From Poronia punctata (taxonomy: Eukaryota; Ascomycota; Sordariomycetes; Xylariales; Xylariaceae), in NCBI GenBank assembly GCA_022579005.1, contig MU401507.1:126066-190065 (forward strand): a stretch of 64,000 bases of DNA, given 5' to 3'. The notes below the pieces were generated by a model, which was given only the letters and a program-made list of their open reading frames with translations, searched no databases and was not told where the DNA came from. Every line of letters begins with the position of its first letter. The stretch's first letter is position 1. A program made the translations under genes and the position numbers. Shown here piece after piece: positions 23,401-36,800 of the stretch.

Positions 23401-26400
23401 TCTTTACTAAAGCTTATTATAAAACTTTATAAGTGCTTTTATAATTTTATACTTTAGCGTTTTATTTTAATACTTTTTTATTTAATATTTTAACAAGGTT
23501 TTATATAGCTTAGCAAAAATACTATTTAAGCTAGGCACGCTTTTTAAGGCAGCTTGTTTAATAGCTGCTTTAACTTTTTACTTAAAAACTAGTTTAACTA
23601 AGTTTTTTTAATTTTTTATATTTATAATTAAAGCATTTTTTAAAATCTTACTTATAGCTTTTAAGTTAAATACCTTATAGCTATATAGTTTACTATAAAA
23701 CTTATATACTACGTTTAAAATATTTTTAAAGTCTAAGTGCTAGTTATTATTTTTATTTTTTAGTATAAAAATTAATATATTTATATTTATTTTAGCTTTA
23801 AAAAAAAAGTACTATATAAAAGCTTTATTTAATAAAAAATATTTTACTAGCAAGTTATATAAGTAGTTTTTTTATTTTTACTTGTTTAGCGCTAGCTTTT
23901 TAGTGTTTAAATTTTTAATTTGCTTTTTAAGTGCAATATTTATCTTTTTTGCCTATTTTTTAGTTAGTTTTTTTTAAGCCTTTTAAATAAATATTTTCTT
24001 TTTTTAATATATTTTGCTTAACGCAGCTTTTTTTTCTTTAAAGTATGCTTTAAAAGCTTTTTTATATTTAGTTTATTTAATTATATAGTTAACATATTTA
24101 GTTTTTTTAAAAAGTTTTTAATAAGTTTTAATATAATAATATAATTATAATACTAGCAGCAGTAACTATTATTGTTTTAGTTTTTTATTTATATTTATAG
24201 GTAAAGCTAGTTTAATGCTAACATAGTAGTAATTTGTTTATAATAGCGTAAGCACAATTGTTTATATTTTAATAAATTTTACTTAGTTTTTTTAAGCATA
24301 TATTTTATTTAGTTATAATATATTAAATATACGTTTAAAAGTAAATTTTTTAAAGCTAAAGTTTTTTTTTTTTTAATTATTTACTAGTTAAAAGCTTTAG
24401 TTTCTTTATAATATGCTTAGCAAGCTATAAAATGCTTTTAGTTTCTTTTTTAGTAGTTTTTTATTTAATCTTTTATTAATATAGCGCTTAGTTATATTTT
24501 AGTTTTTTTTAATAACGTTAATAAAATTTTATAGTATAAAAAAGTTAAGATTTTTAAAATTAATTAAAGCTTTTAATTATATTAAAAACTATTTACGTCT
24601 TGCTTTAAGTAATTTTGCAAGTATATATATATTTGCTACTTAAATTGTTTTATTTTAAAAAGTAATATTAGTAATTATAAGTTTTTTTTTTAGGTTTTTA
24701 TATATTAAGTGCTTTTTTAGTTTTTTTAGCAATTAGGTTTAAAATACTTATTTAGTATTAATAATAATAGCTAAGCTACTTTTATTATTTATTTTTTTAG
24801 CTATTTTTACTAAATAAAACGTTTTAACTTTAAGCTTTTTTTTATTAAATTTTTTTAAATTAGCTTTTTAAATTATAAGTATATTTAGTTTTTTATTTTT
24901 TATTAATTTAATTACTTTTTAAAAATAAGCTAGGTTTATAACAAAGTTAATATTTAAAAAAGCTATATTTAAATTAAGCACTATTATTTCCTTTTAAGCA
25001 TGTTTTTAAGCATGCGTTTAGCATGCTTAAAAGGGACTATTTATAAAAGGTAGTGTTTAAGCTATATATATATGTCCTAATTGTGCTTAGGGTTTTTTGT
25101 ATTAAAAAGTATGTTATATACTTTATATAGGTTTGCTTTTTTGTTTACTAGCTTAAACTTTATAATATAATAAAGGAAAATTTTAGCGTATATAGTAATT
25201 AGTTTTAAACTTATATTTATAACTATTATTGCTTTGCTTTTAAATATTTTTTTATACTTTTAAGTACTTATTTAAAACTTAATACTTTTTTACTTTAGCT
25301 AAGGCTAACTATAAAAAGCTATAATAAGCTACTATTTTGTTATATTGCTAGTATAAGTAGCAATTTAAGTTTTAGCTTTTTTAAAACAAAAAATAGTTAA
25401 CTTTATATTATATATAGTACTTTTTTAGCTACTAAGCTTAATATATTTTTAGTTAAAAAACTAAGCTACTGCTTTAGTTTTTATTTTAATAATTTATTTT
25501 TTTTTATTTAAGTACAACGTTTTTAAAATCTTATTTAAATTAGTTTTAATTATAATATAAGCATTAATAATTATTTTTATATTTAGTTGTTAATTTTTTT
25601 TATAAAGCTTTATAAAGAGCTTAAAGTATAAGTGCTTTTTATTTGCTTTATTATTTATATTATAGTTTTTAAACCTTTTTTATTTTTTAGCTTGTATAAA
25701 AGCAGGCTTTAAAGCTTAAGTTTTAGCTTTTAATAACTAAGCTAAGTTAGTAAAAAAAGAAGCAAGAAATAAAGCGCTGTTAGTAGCTAAAGCAGCAGCT
25801 TTTGCTTTAGTTGCTTTAACTTAAACGCTTTTTTTAAGTAAAAATAAAGTACTAGTTAAGCTTTTTTTTTTTTATATTATATATTTATTAGTAAAAAAAA
25901 AGTTAAAGTTAAAAGCTGCTTTTTTTTTTTAGCTTTTAGTAAGCTTAAATAAAGCTAGCGTTAGCGTTTTTAAGTTTTATATAAGAAAGCTGCCTTTAAA
26001 AGTATTTAAAAGTACTTAAGTTAAACTTTTTAAGTTAAAGTAAGGTTTTTTAGCTAGTTAGTTTGCTAAGTTAGCTACTTTAAGTATATTTTTTAAAAGT
26101 ATACTTATTAGGTTACGTTTAAGTTTGCTAGCTAAAAAGAAGAAAGCGTTAAAAGGTATAAAAAAGCTAAAGGCAACAAATAGTGTAAGTTTTTTGTTAG
26201 CTACTAAATAAGCTATAAAAAAAAAAATAAAAGTATATAAGCATTTAGCTAAGCTTTAAAAAAGCATATTAAATAGCAATCTTATTACTACTATTACTTT
26301 TACTATATTATTATTGTTGTTTTTATTAAATAAAAAAGTTAGCTTAAAAGCTTTTTTTTTTTTTTTAGTGTTAATAGTAGTAATTTTAGTTTTTATATGC

Positions 26401-27833
26401 TAATAGCTACTTTTAGCTTTAAGCCTTAGTTTTTTTTTCTTTATAGTTGCTATAATAGTTAAAGCTTTAGTGCTTAGTAGCGCTAAAGTTTTAAAAAAGT
26501 TTAGGTTTATTTTTAACTACTATATTTTTATAGTAAGTAGCTTTAGCAATATAGTATATAAGCTATTTAACTTATATTTTTTTTTTTAATTATTATTAGC
26601 AAAGTTAAGTATAGTAAAAAAAGCAAGAGCAGCAAAGGTAGCAAACTAAATAATATTTTTAGTAAACTTAATATTTTTATATTTTTTAAACTTAGCTTTA
26701 AGTTTTTTATAGCGCTTTTTTGCTACTTTAGTAATGCGTTGCTTTTTTTTTTATTTTTTATTTTTTGCTTATAAAAACGGTTTATTAGTAAATGTTTTTA
26801 TTTTTAACAAAATAAAGTACTTTTTATTACTTTTATAAAAAGCGTTTTTTAAAAAAAATAAAGATTTTTATAATATACTTTTACTAGCAGTTTGCTTTAG
26901 TTAACTTTTTTTATTTAAAGTAATGTGCTTATTAATAGGTTTAAAGGTTTTTTTAATATTTAAAAACTTAAGCTTTATTATAATTATGTTAAATTTTAAG
27001 CAAATATGTTAGTTTATTGCTATTTTTTATTTTATTTTTATATTTTAGTTTAAGTAAAGGTTTTTATTTATTTTATCTTTTAAAGCAGTACTTTTTATAC
27101 TTTAAGTTTAAGTATTTAAAGCACTAGCTAAGGTAATATAAGTTTTTTTTAAAAATTTACTTTTAATAAATTAAACTATTAGCAGTTGCTTAAAGCATTT
27201 TAAGCTGCTTACTATTTATACTTTAAACATACTGCGTTAAGTAACGCTTTTAGCTAGCTAACTATTATAAAAAGTATATTAAATAATACATTTTTAAATA
27301 AGCAGTTAACTTTTTAAGTTATAACTTATTATTTTTGTTTAGCTAAAGTTAGCTTTTATAGCAAATAATTATTAAGTAAAAGGTTTTTTTGCTTTTAAAG
27401 GTTTAAAGAGTTTATACTTATTATAAGCTTTTTAGTTTCTTTTAGCTTTTATATCCTAGTTAGTACCTTTAGCATTTTAAATTTTGCTATTATTATATTA
27501 AGTTTTTATTAAGTTTAGCAATCTTTGCTTAGTAGCTAGTCGTTTTTACTTATAAGCTTATAAACATACTACGTTAAAGTGCTTAATAAATATATAATAG
27601 TAATAGCTAGCAACTATTACTATTGCTAAATTAAGCAATATAAAGTTAGCTAGTTTAAGTAAAATTTGCATTTATAGTTTATAGTAATTAGTTTTAGTTT
27701 TACGCTACTTTTTACTTTGCGCACTATTTTTACTTGCTATTTTAACGTTCGGCTTTATTTTATAAGTATAAGAATTAGCTTTTTAGAGCCCTATTACAGT
27801 CCTAAAGGTACTACATCCTAAATCCAACCCAGG
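20407..27833 (-). mobile_element. RIP-degraded Tad1-like LINE (non-LTR retrotransposon)
   Basis: A 7.43-kb block of strongly RIP-like sequence, precisely bounded by a 17-bp direct repeat. Minus-strand translation around 23,260-23,360 gives LLKKRDLELFKNY*LLFL, then INVNYKIFTKI, which matches the LINE reverse-transcriptase block usually reading KKGD...NYRPISLLN.DYKI. At 22,860-22,960 it gives SI**SNLISCLLFILI for the usual G-V-x-Q-G-D-P-L-S motif, and at 22,801-22,812 it gives YVNN for YVDD (in LLIYVNNIIVV). All deviations are mostly of the C-to-T/G-to-A type. The order is correct for transcription on the minus strand, with the 5' end at the right. Length and a long target duplication fit Neurospora Tad as I recall it. 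No LTRs are seen. It is fully inactive. Confidence 0.82.
22785..23365 (-). pseudogene. Reverse-transcriptase domain relic of the LINE-like element
   Basis: The readable core of the degraded pol frame, interrupted by several stop codons. It contains, in order on the minus strand, the NYRPISLLN-like block, a central block, the G-x-x-Q-G-D-P-L-S-like block and the YVDD-like catalytic block with both Asp codons changed to Asn. Endonuclease and ORF1 should lie to the right (24-27 kb) and RNase H to the left, but I could not read them with confidence. Confidence 0.8.
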
Positions 27834-27850
27834 GGTTAGTATTTAATATC
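27834..27850. repeat. 17-bp direct repeat, right copy (target-site duplication)
   Basis: Perfect copy of ggttagtatttaatatc found at 20390-20406; it marks the right (5') end of the LINE-like insertion. Confidence 0.85.
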
Positions 27851-30800
27851 ATTATCATAGATATCCTTTCTACAAGTACGTTATGATGTATCTCGTCAAT
27901 ATTTATATCTTTCTCGAGCGGCGGCCGTCAAAACGGCAACTGCAATAGGGAGCTGAATTTATTTCGGCCAAGTTAAGGTACTTCCATTTGAGGATGATTA
28001 TATCCTGAGCTATGCCTTTCTCGGCGTTCGCTTCTTTCTCCTCAGACAGGCAACCGCGCAGCGACTGGCGCGCTCTGATAAATATTATCATGGCTGTAGC
28101 TTCCAATTCACCTAAAAAGCCACCAATTGGCAATAGGTAAGGTAAGGTAGGTCAGTACCTACGTACACACACCCATCAGTATTTGCTCTGGTGTTCATCT
28201 AACCCTCAATCTAGATGCTTTCTCCCCATGGTAGCCTTCGGGGGCTATAATGGACTTTACTGGTACGGAAATAGAAATCTATGGTCACAAACCAGGCAGG
28301 CTCTGCAGCAGAACTTATATTAACTGTGGCCGACGATTGGCCTGGCAAGAAACCATCCCAGCCCCCCCCCCCCCCCCCATTATCTCCGCCCCCGGAGTGT
28401 TTATGAGTTACACTAGGGTTGCAGAACCGAGGATCCAGATGGAGCAGTAGCAGTCGCAATTGTAATGGTTGTGGTAGCAGCAAGTCGACAATATGACAAC
28501 ATGACTATTGTCGGCTAGACTACCTAATCTACCAGACCCTCGAGTTCTGGGCGCGACTGTTCCCCTGCTCCCCCCCTACCCTGCCTTTCATCTCCACATT
28601 ACCGTCGCGCCGTTTTGTTTCCGGGTCTGTGGCGTGCGTGTCGAGGCCGCTGTGCCGCGCACAGCATATTCCAGAGAGCATAACGCGCCAATGCTAGAGC
28701 CAAAATCGAGTAAGGGCAATCGCCAAACCGAAGCCCCCAACGTAGTTTCATCACATGGCTCATAATGCGGCGCCGGTCACAGCGTCTACACGATATCAAC
28801 GGCCGTCCACTTTCATCTCTAGATCTACATACTACAGATCTCGGCCATACTGTACATACCTACATACATACAGCCCTCTGCGTACTAGCCTGCGCCAGAG
28901 GAAAAGGAGGCGTACATAGAACACGACGGCGGGAGGACCACATGGCTTGGTTACTTCGAGAAGTAGCGGCTGCTCTATAGGTACCTACCCTTCAAGCCAC
29001 CGCCAGTGGCACCTCGTAACTTTTCAGGGTCGTGTCTTGGCCTTTCAGAGTCCTGTTCCTGAAATACACACAGATGCAGGTATAATTACTTGACTCTTGT
29101 CCCCTAACCGGGGTGAAACGTCGATGGACTGAGTGGGTATTCGCCTGCAACCTTGGTCACATAAGACAGGTCAGATCCCCATGGGGGCCTTTTTATTATA
29201 TTTAGGAGTTGTGGTAGGGCAAATTAGCTTGCTGTATGTACGTGTACGCGTTATCATGTGTATGTGTGCTCTACTTTGGCAACGACATCCGCATCCCCCG
29301 GCTTGCTATAATCCCAGGATGGACGAGGTTCCCCAATTCAAGACATTATTATTACCAATACTTAAGTCAAGCTCCGGAGAGGGCTGTCTTATACAACCAA
29401 CCCACTTGGTAGGCTAGATTATAGCCTTGATCTCACCCGGGTCTTGGGAGCATGTCCTTAATAACAGCCAGTTATTAAGTGTCTTCTTAAGGTCAAAGAT
29501 GCGAATGCGGCATGCATAACGTTAATGGCACGGGCCAGGGATTTGTCCATGACGATAATGTTTCGGGCGACGCGTATACTGCGTATTACTAAGCAGATTC
29601 GATAGCCAAGCTTTGCACCAAAAACTTGGCGGCCCGAGATCTGATACCTTATTTCCTAAGTTAGTCTAATGTACGTAAGTATGTACAGTACCTGTTAGCT
29701 TGTAACGCCATCACGACAGACGAGTCATGAGCTGCATCGTAGCTGAGGTTGTAATAAGGTAATAGGGTCTAAGGAACTAAATTACGGGTTGTGACGCCAG
29801 AAGCAAGGCATGTAAAGGGTAAAGGGTTGACATGTGTGGGTAAGATGGGCATCTGCTAGTCTAGGGATGACAACAAATACGTGTACTTAGCTGAAGTAGG
29901 TACTAAGTGAACTAATTAACAATGTATAAATCGGAAAGGAACAGGCAAATAGGCACCAAGATTCAAATGGCGGGCGCTAGGTTAGACGCGACAAGGTAAC
30001 CCCAAATCCAGGAACAGGGATTGCAGTAACTCTACGCCGTCTTAATCCGTCTGCGCCGCACCACAACTGCATCAGGAACGCTTGTACTCGTATGCAATGT
30101 ACAAGCCGAAGGATCTTGCCATTCCGCGTCCGTCATCCCTTGTCTGACGGCGCAAGGCTCTGAGTCTGCGATCAAAGAGAGAGAGGAGAGGGGGCAATCG
30201 GATGGGGCTCGACCTTACTGGGTAGGTGGGTTACGGGCTAGAACTCTGTTGACTCGAAGATGGCGGCCGAAGGATCGTTGTGCGACGGACCGCGCAATCG
30301 GTGGGGGCATGAAAGGGAATCAATACTACATGATCGCGGCAGATCAAATAAGATGAGCTTGAGACGCTTCTTATTTGCATTAGTCTAACCTAGCCCTCTA
30401 GGTGGCATGGACACAGAAACCAAACATTGGCAAATATGTATCCAGTACATCATCATCATAAATTACATATGTAGTCAAAAATATATAAACTGAGGTCCTA
30501 CATGTACTCGTACGTGTGTGTGTGTACATGATCTGACCTTGGGTTGAGATTTGTGACCTGTTGGGGTTGAGTGGTTCAGCCCTGGTCATCTCGTGGTACC
30601 TACTCGTACTGTCAAATAACGTCAAAAACGCCGAACTTTCTTGATCGGCCAGCATTCTTTCTCACTATTAAAACTTACGAGTAAGCCGGGCAAAATATGA
30701 TTGCTTCCAAAGCGGCGTGAGTGATTAGTTAGGTCATGCGCGATTCTCTCAAACCCATTTCATCTAATCTTCTTTCATATCATACTAACTTTCAGGTATT

Positions 30801-33800
30801 GCCCATCCCTATCTGTCAAAAGGCACAACGCCGATGACGAAAACTACAACTCCGAGCTGTCCTAGTCTGGCGCATTCATTATTCGCCGACGGACTTTATT
30901 CTATAACCGATCCAAGAGGAGGAGTGGGAGGTACGTTGTATACCGTATACAGCTAGGTATCTTGGGCTAGGTATATGAGACATCCGTGACATCTAACCTT
31001 ATTATTAGTGTTATTACAACAGACTCCATATTTCCACGATACCTTTGTGGGTGTAACTCTACACACAACCCATGTACAAGAAGCTGTAAAGAGTGTGGAA
31101 AGCGACTTCCTTGCGTAGTACTTACAGACTATATTCAGGTATCCTACTGTTTCAAGCAATGTCAACCGACCGATAGACCCTGTTAAAAAACCACGTCTTG
31201 GACAAAGATCCCCGACTCCGCTGGCCGCTTAACTCGATCTAGCGAAGCTTGTCCCTCCTACTAACCTTGTTGGCGAGCCTTGCACTCATCGAAATTCTTG
31301 TAATCTAGGCGCCAAGTCCTATAAATGTCGGGCCCCCCTGATGGATGGGGGCCCTTTCAAAGAGATTTATCATTGGTTCTAGACAAGCATTTTTTGCGGG
31401 ATGCCTGTAATAGATACAGGGGGTTCTGACGAATGGTAGGGGGGGACGACGCGCCATTTTCTGTACATCACTTTCAAGTTTCCAGTCTCTGCCGTCTTAA
31501 AGCGACTCCGACGATCACTTTCCGTATTTTGCCCAGTTGAAGACCAAAACGGAGCATTTATGGTAGGTTTCTCCAAGTTGTTAAGAAATCAAAATCACGT
31601 ACATGGAACTAAATGGGACCTCGATGTCAACCGACGGTTATTGGTAAAAGGAACAAAAGAAAAGAAAAAGATATGACTGGTACGATTAGTAAAGTACAAA
31701 CATAGCCTTTACACGGTTGGTCCCTACTTCGCAACCAACCAGATGACTAAAGTCATTAGACCACAAGGCAATAATACTCAGTAATGAATATGTACGTGTA
31801 ATTAGATAGTATGTATTACGTGTACGCCCATTTTTTTAACCTGATCAACCGCTTGCGCAACCTACTTTAAACTAATCTTAGGTACATAAGTCATACCTTG
31901 GCATAGCTAAATAACACCAATCTTGGCTGCTCTACCGAAGTTGCGCCATGCAGGGTATCACTGCTAATGCATTTTCCTCGGCAGAGACGGAATCCTCACG
32001 AAATTCCCAGGCGGCAGGCCGACGACCCAAGATCCAACCTGCCGCACAAGGATCAACTAAGCCGATCGAAAGAGCGCAACAATGTAGATGGATTTTATGG
32101 CCTATGCCTTCGGCGATGGGTTTTCACCGGTATCGTATTTGTTAAAACTTGAAGCGACGCCCGTCAACCAGATTTGTCTTCTCACTCCGGCCGCTTGTAT
32201 TTGACTACCTACATCTGCCCCTCCAAGATGCCGAGAGATACCCGTAGATATCTTCTTGGCAAGATTCAGCAGGTTGCCAGAAGGCTGTCGTCTAAGCGTG
32301 GGCTGTAGCCTGCGCCCTGCTCAAACTAGCCCACGAGTGATTTTCGCAGCCATGTCGCAAAGCCCCAACGCCGCAATGCCGCCTCACAATACCTAAAGTA
32401 CCTGCTTCGCAGTACGGCAGCTTCCATGTCCTCCTCGGATCCCGTCCTATGATTAGCTAAGACTCTGGCCAAGGTCAAAGTGGGCATGACATAACCCTGA
32501 CGCTAGTTACATGTAGTTACAGGAGCTGCAAGCCTTGCTCGGGATGATACATACAGTAGCACGGGTTGGTGAGGCTTTCCTTCGATTAGACGCCGCTGAT
32601 GATACTTTAACACGTTGAGCAGTTGTGCTTGTCAGCTTTTGAGTTGCAGCTACTTACCTACCACATTGACCTACCTACGTGTGCCTTCCTAGCATCCTTG
32701 ACAAGAAAGTACACTGACCAGTCCAGGTAGATTAATTCTGTAGGTATACTTACACGTACAAACTATAGCAGAAGGAGTACTGTACAGGGATGCATCGGCC
32801 TCCAGAACCAGATGAGTACAATGTTACAAGGCAACTAGCGTGTGACAATCAGACCACAAATTCAATGGTGGATCGAGGGGAAAAGGGTTCCCCCAAAAAG
32901 CGGCCCATGGGAGGATGAGCCGACACGGGGCCATGCATGTCACCCAGCCAGGGTCATCGCCATCCCTCTAAGCTTAAACGGGGAGGAACTCCATGTATCC
33001 GATGTACGGTACTTTTTTGGACAGGTACTTACTACCTACTCCTACTCGCAGTGGTCGCAGGCTCGCAGCTACCTATTTTATCCATCTAATCCGGAAATAT
33101 CATCAGAATGGATAGAGCCTGGTGCCTGCCTGAATATGAATTTTTTGTCGCAAAAACTCAACTCCTGTCACCGGCGAATTCTAGCCGGGAGCCTCGTCAA
33201 GACTGCGGGTACGAGAAAGAGAGGAACCAAAAAAAAAGACGCGAAACGAGCAAACAACCATGCAAGTAATAACGGAATCCTACTTTGATCCGTTGCGCGC
33301 CGCTCGCCGCGCACCTCGCACCCTTTACGAATCTACAAGCTCTTTCTGTAATTAATACTTGAAGATGGGGAAGACGAAGCCTGCATAATATCAAAACGTT
33401 ATTTCCGGCGACGATAAGCAGGTGACTCAACCCTGATGAAAACCTAGCTAACCTAAAACCTCATCGACATGAACTCTGGTCTACCGTCTACCTGCCTACC
33501 TGCCTACGAGTACGTGTATATTCCGACATGCGCAGTTGCTTGACTACCAAATTAGGTATCATCTGGTATCTATTTTCGCAACTAGCCTGGAGTGGGTGCG
33601 AATAGATTTGACGCCATGGCATATGCCGTTACCTAATTCCGTATGTCTTTGACATCGCGGCATCTAAATCAGAGAGGCACTTACCGGCTGCCCTAGACTT
33701 TAGTGGTCTCCAAAACCTCGATCTCCTAATGGTTGAGCATCGGACAGCAGACCCTCCCTTTAGCCCCTCTATACCCTCCCTCACGGCAGATCACGTTGAC

Positions 33801-36800
33801 GAAAGAAGGATACTCCCGCAGCGCATACTTTTAGGGCCGTAACCTATGAAGGAAGGAACATGGAGCTCGGCTCGGCTTAGTCGTACAGCTTAGAAACCAC
33901 TCCGAAAGGAACTTAAGAATAGCTTCCGCGGAAGAGGCACATCAAAGGCCTACCCTACGCGGCGGGCTATACAACTAGTTGGTCATCACTAGTGGGTGCT
34001 GCATGGCACAACAATACATTAAGACTCGAACTTGGACATGATACTCCTAGTCCGTCGTCTCATTTGAATAATCGATGCGCCTCGGTACGGTTTTCGGAGC
34101 AGGTCGGACCGCCTAGATATCCGCGGGGGCCTGCGCCTTCGTAGCGATAGTCAAACAAACGCTTTACGTCTAAAGGGTTTCTAAGTTAAGAAACAGGCCT
34201 ACCAAGGTCTGTGAGTGATCCACTCACAATCACTGCCTCTTTCTCGCATCGATAGCCGTGGTTGCAACGGGTAGGTTGCTCGTTCACTATCCAGGTAGTA
34301 GTGAACGCAGCCCTACCCTCTCATCAGACTTTCTATGTTGTAGTCGACCCCAGATTCTCTCCCGTGTCTCTGGACTAGATTTCTCGTTTATCGCTCTACT
34401 CGAGCAAGCTTGAGTGCACGACACTTTATCTGACGCTTCCATTCATTTATCCGGCGTTCCAGAAGCGTGAGCTGCAGTGCCCCAGTGCCCCAGTGCCCAC
34501 GTAGATAGCATATACATATCCACACTCACACAAGACGCATGCGCAACTCTGGTGGGCGGGCGGGCGGGTACAAGCCCTTTTCTCTCGCTTATTAACTTGT
34601 ATGCACCATCTAATGTTGTATGCGCAACGATTACCGCCTTAAATGTCATAGCCAGTCACATGTAGCGATAACCTAGGTGGTTGGAGAGAAACGACAGACG
34701 CATCTCATCGACCCAACTCAGCCTTTTTCCCAACACCCAACACGGCCTGGTTGCTTAACAATATGCGGAGGAGAAGGAAGTTGGCTGTCTGGACCGCAGT
34801 ACGAGGCCTACCTAAGGCATTACTACAACTTGGAGTAGGTCCGAGAGAGAGAGAGAGAGAAAGAAAGAAAGAAAGAAAGAAAGACGACCAGGCTAACTGT
34901 CACAGCCATGGCTCTCTTGACCTGTCTGCCGTCTGTTTGGGGAGAGGATGAGCGCTGCTCGTCAGGAGGTAGAGTGCAGAGTGCAGAGTGCAGAGAGCTG
35001 AGCTTCTAAGAAAAGACATGACGCATTCCGCTTGTATCTCCATTGGATGGCGGTCCTAGTAAATATTGGTTTCGCAAAAATGTCATTACATGCTGTAGTG
35101 TGTAATAACGTAAATATTGGCTGGCCTATGTTACTTCTTCTTTCTAGCCGGGGCCCGGGGGGGGGATCGATCCAAAAACAGGACAAGTCTTGATTCGGAC
35201 AAGGGTATTTTCAAGAGATAAAAATAAAATAAAAGGAACCAAAAGACTAGGTACCTAACCTACCTTAGGTAGATGGGAGAAAGAAAAAAGGGGGGAGGGA
35301 GACAGAATAAAGTCTACCTACCGACGACACACAGTATTCTGTCTGTATGTGCTGCATTCGCCGTTTTAGCCTGGAAGGGCCGAATTGCAGGTCCGGATAA
35401 TTATCCTGACCAATCCGAGTAAGTTATTGTCCTACCACCACATCCCCTCCCCTCCCCTCCCCCCATGCGTCTTGCGCCTCCAACAAAATCCAGCATTGGC
35501 ACACACAAGAGGACGAAAATAAAAAAAGGCAGAAAGGGGGGGGGGCAAGTAGTTTGAGTACTAACATAGTTCCACTCAGCCAAAACCAAAGAAAAATATT
35601 TGCAAAGAAACCCCCGCTCCTCTCTTTTCCCTGACCCTAGAATTTCAACTAACCTACCTTGGACTATGAGTAGACAGTTTATCTATTCGAGAAAATGTTG
35701 TATAGAATACGATAAGTGAGCAGCGACGGTTTATTGTACTAGGAAGATTAATTAGTAATAAAAAGAAAGAAAAGGGGAAGCAAAAAACCAAAGTCCTATG
35801 TATACCAGTGTACGATGCACATCTATTTTACAAGTACAAGCGTACATTAAGAATATAAGATGCATACGCACATTGTAGATTCTAGGTACAATACCTATTT
35901 TTAATACCTACATGTATATATATATATATTTGACTTTTAAACCTGTCTTGTAACTAACACTGTATATAGACAGATAGATTATAGTTTGACCTGACCTGAC
36001 CTGACCTACTCCTTTGCTGGCTGGCTGTCAGGCTGAAAAAGTAAAGTTATTTTGAAGGATCAAAAGCTAAAGATGTGAAAAGAAGAAGAAGGACCACGCA
36101 TAACACGGTAGTATTTTTCATGCTAGGCACCTTAACCTTACAACAGACAGCCTCCTGTTTTTTAGTCCTTCCTTTTGGTTTTTTTTTCCCCCCGACGTCG
36201 TTTTTGCTTTTAGGGGTTGGGATGGAAGGATGGATAGAGGGATGATTGATCAGACTTGCTTTGTACTGATGTAGATATATTTGACATGACTTATTTATAT
36301 ACACAGATCTTAAAAGTTCATGACGGATCTTTCTTTCCTGCACAAGCTAGGTACCTACTTACCTACAAGTACCTTACTTGGGCATCGGATCTGCTTGTAT
36401 GCTGTGCTGTTCCCGGGACCCGTATCTTCTTGTTCGTTCTCTAAATAGCGTGGCAAAGAAATATAGATAGATAGATAGATACATTGATTTGACGCATATA
36501 TGCATGTAAATCTTTTTGCTTTGTTTTGTCTGCCGTTACAATCCATTCTGTCTGTTTTGTTTTTGTTTTTGTTTTTATCTACGTATGATTGATTGTAAAA
36601 AGTCGGGGATGTAAGGGCAGTATTCTTCAGTAGGTAGGTTTGACAAACAAACAAACGAACAGATGAACATCTTGTGGGTTACAATGATGGAATCCTTCTT
36701 TCATTCCCCCTAAAAAAGTGGTGGCGGAGGTTTAGGGATGAGTATGGGAAGTCTGGGGAAAGGGGAAGGGGGAAGGGATGGGATGAAATGTTACAGTAGG

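Noticed and set aside
20407..27833. LTR retrotransposon interpretation of the right island
   Set aside because: The only terminal repeat is the 17-bp direct repeat, and the reverse-transcriptase motifs read as LINE type (NYRPISLLN-like block) rather than copia or gypsy.
30986..31186. Cys-rich 66-codon plus-strand frame
   Set aside because: Starts at GTG, has no signal peptide or partner exon; Cys spacing does not resemble a known fold.
32842..33288. 148-codon plus-strand frame
   Set aside because: No ATG at its start, Lys/Arg-rich random-looking sequence, no recognisable motif.
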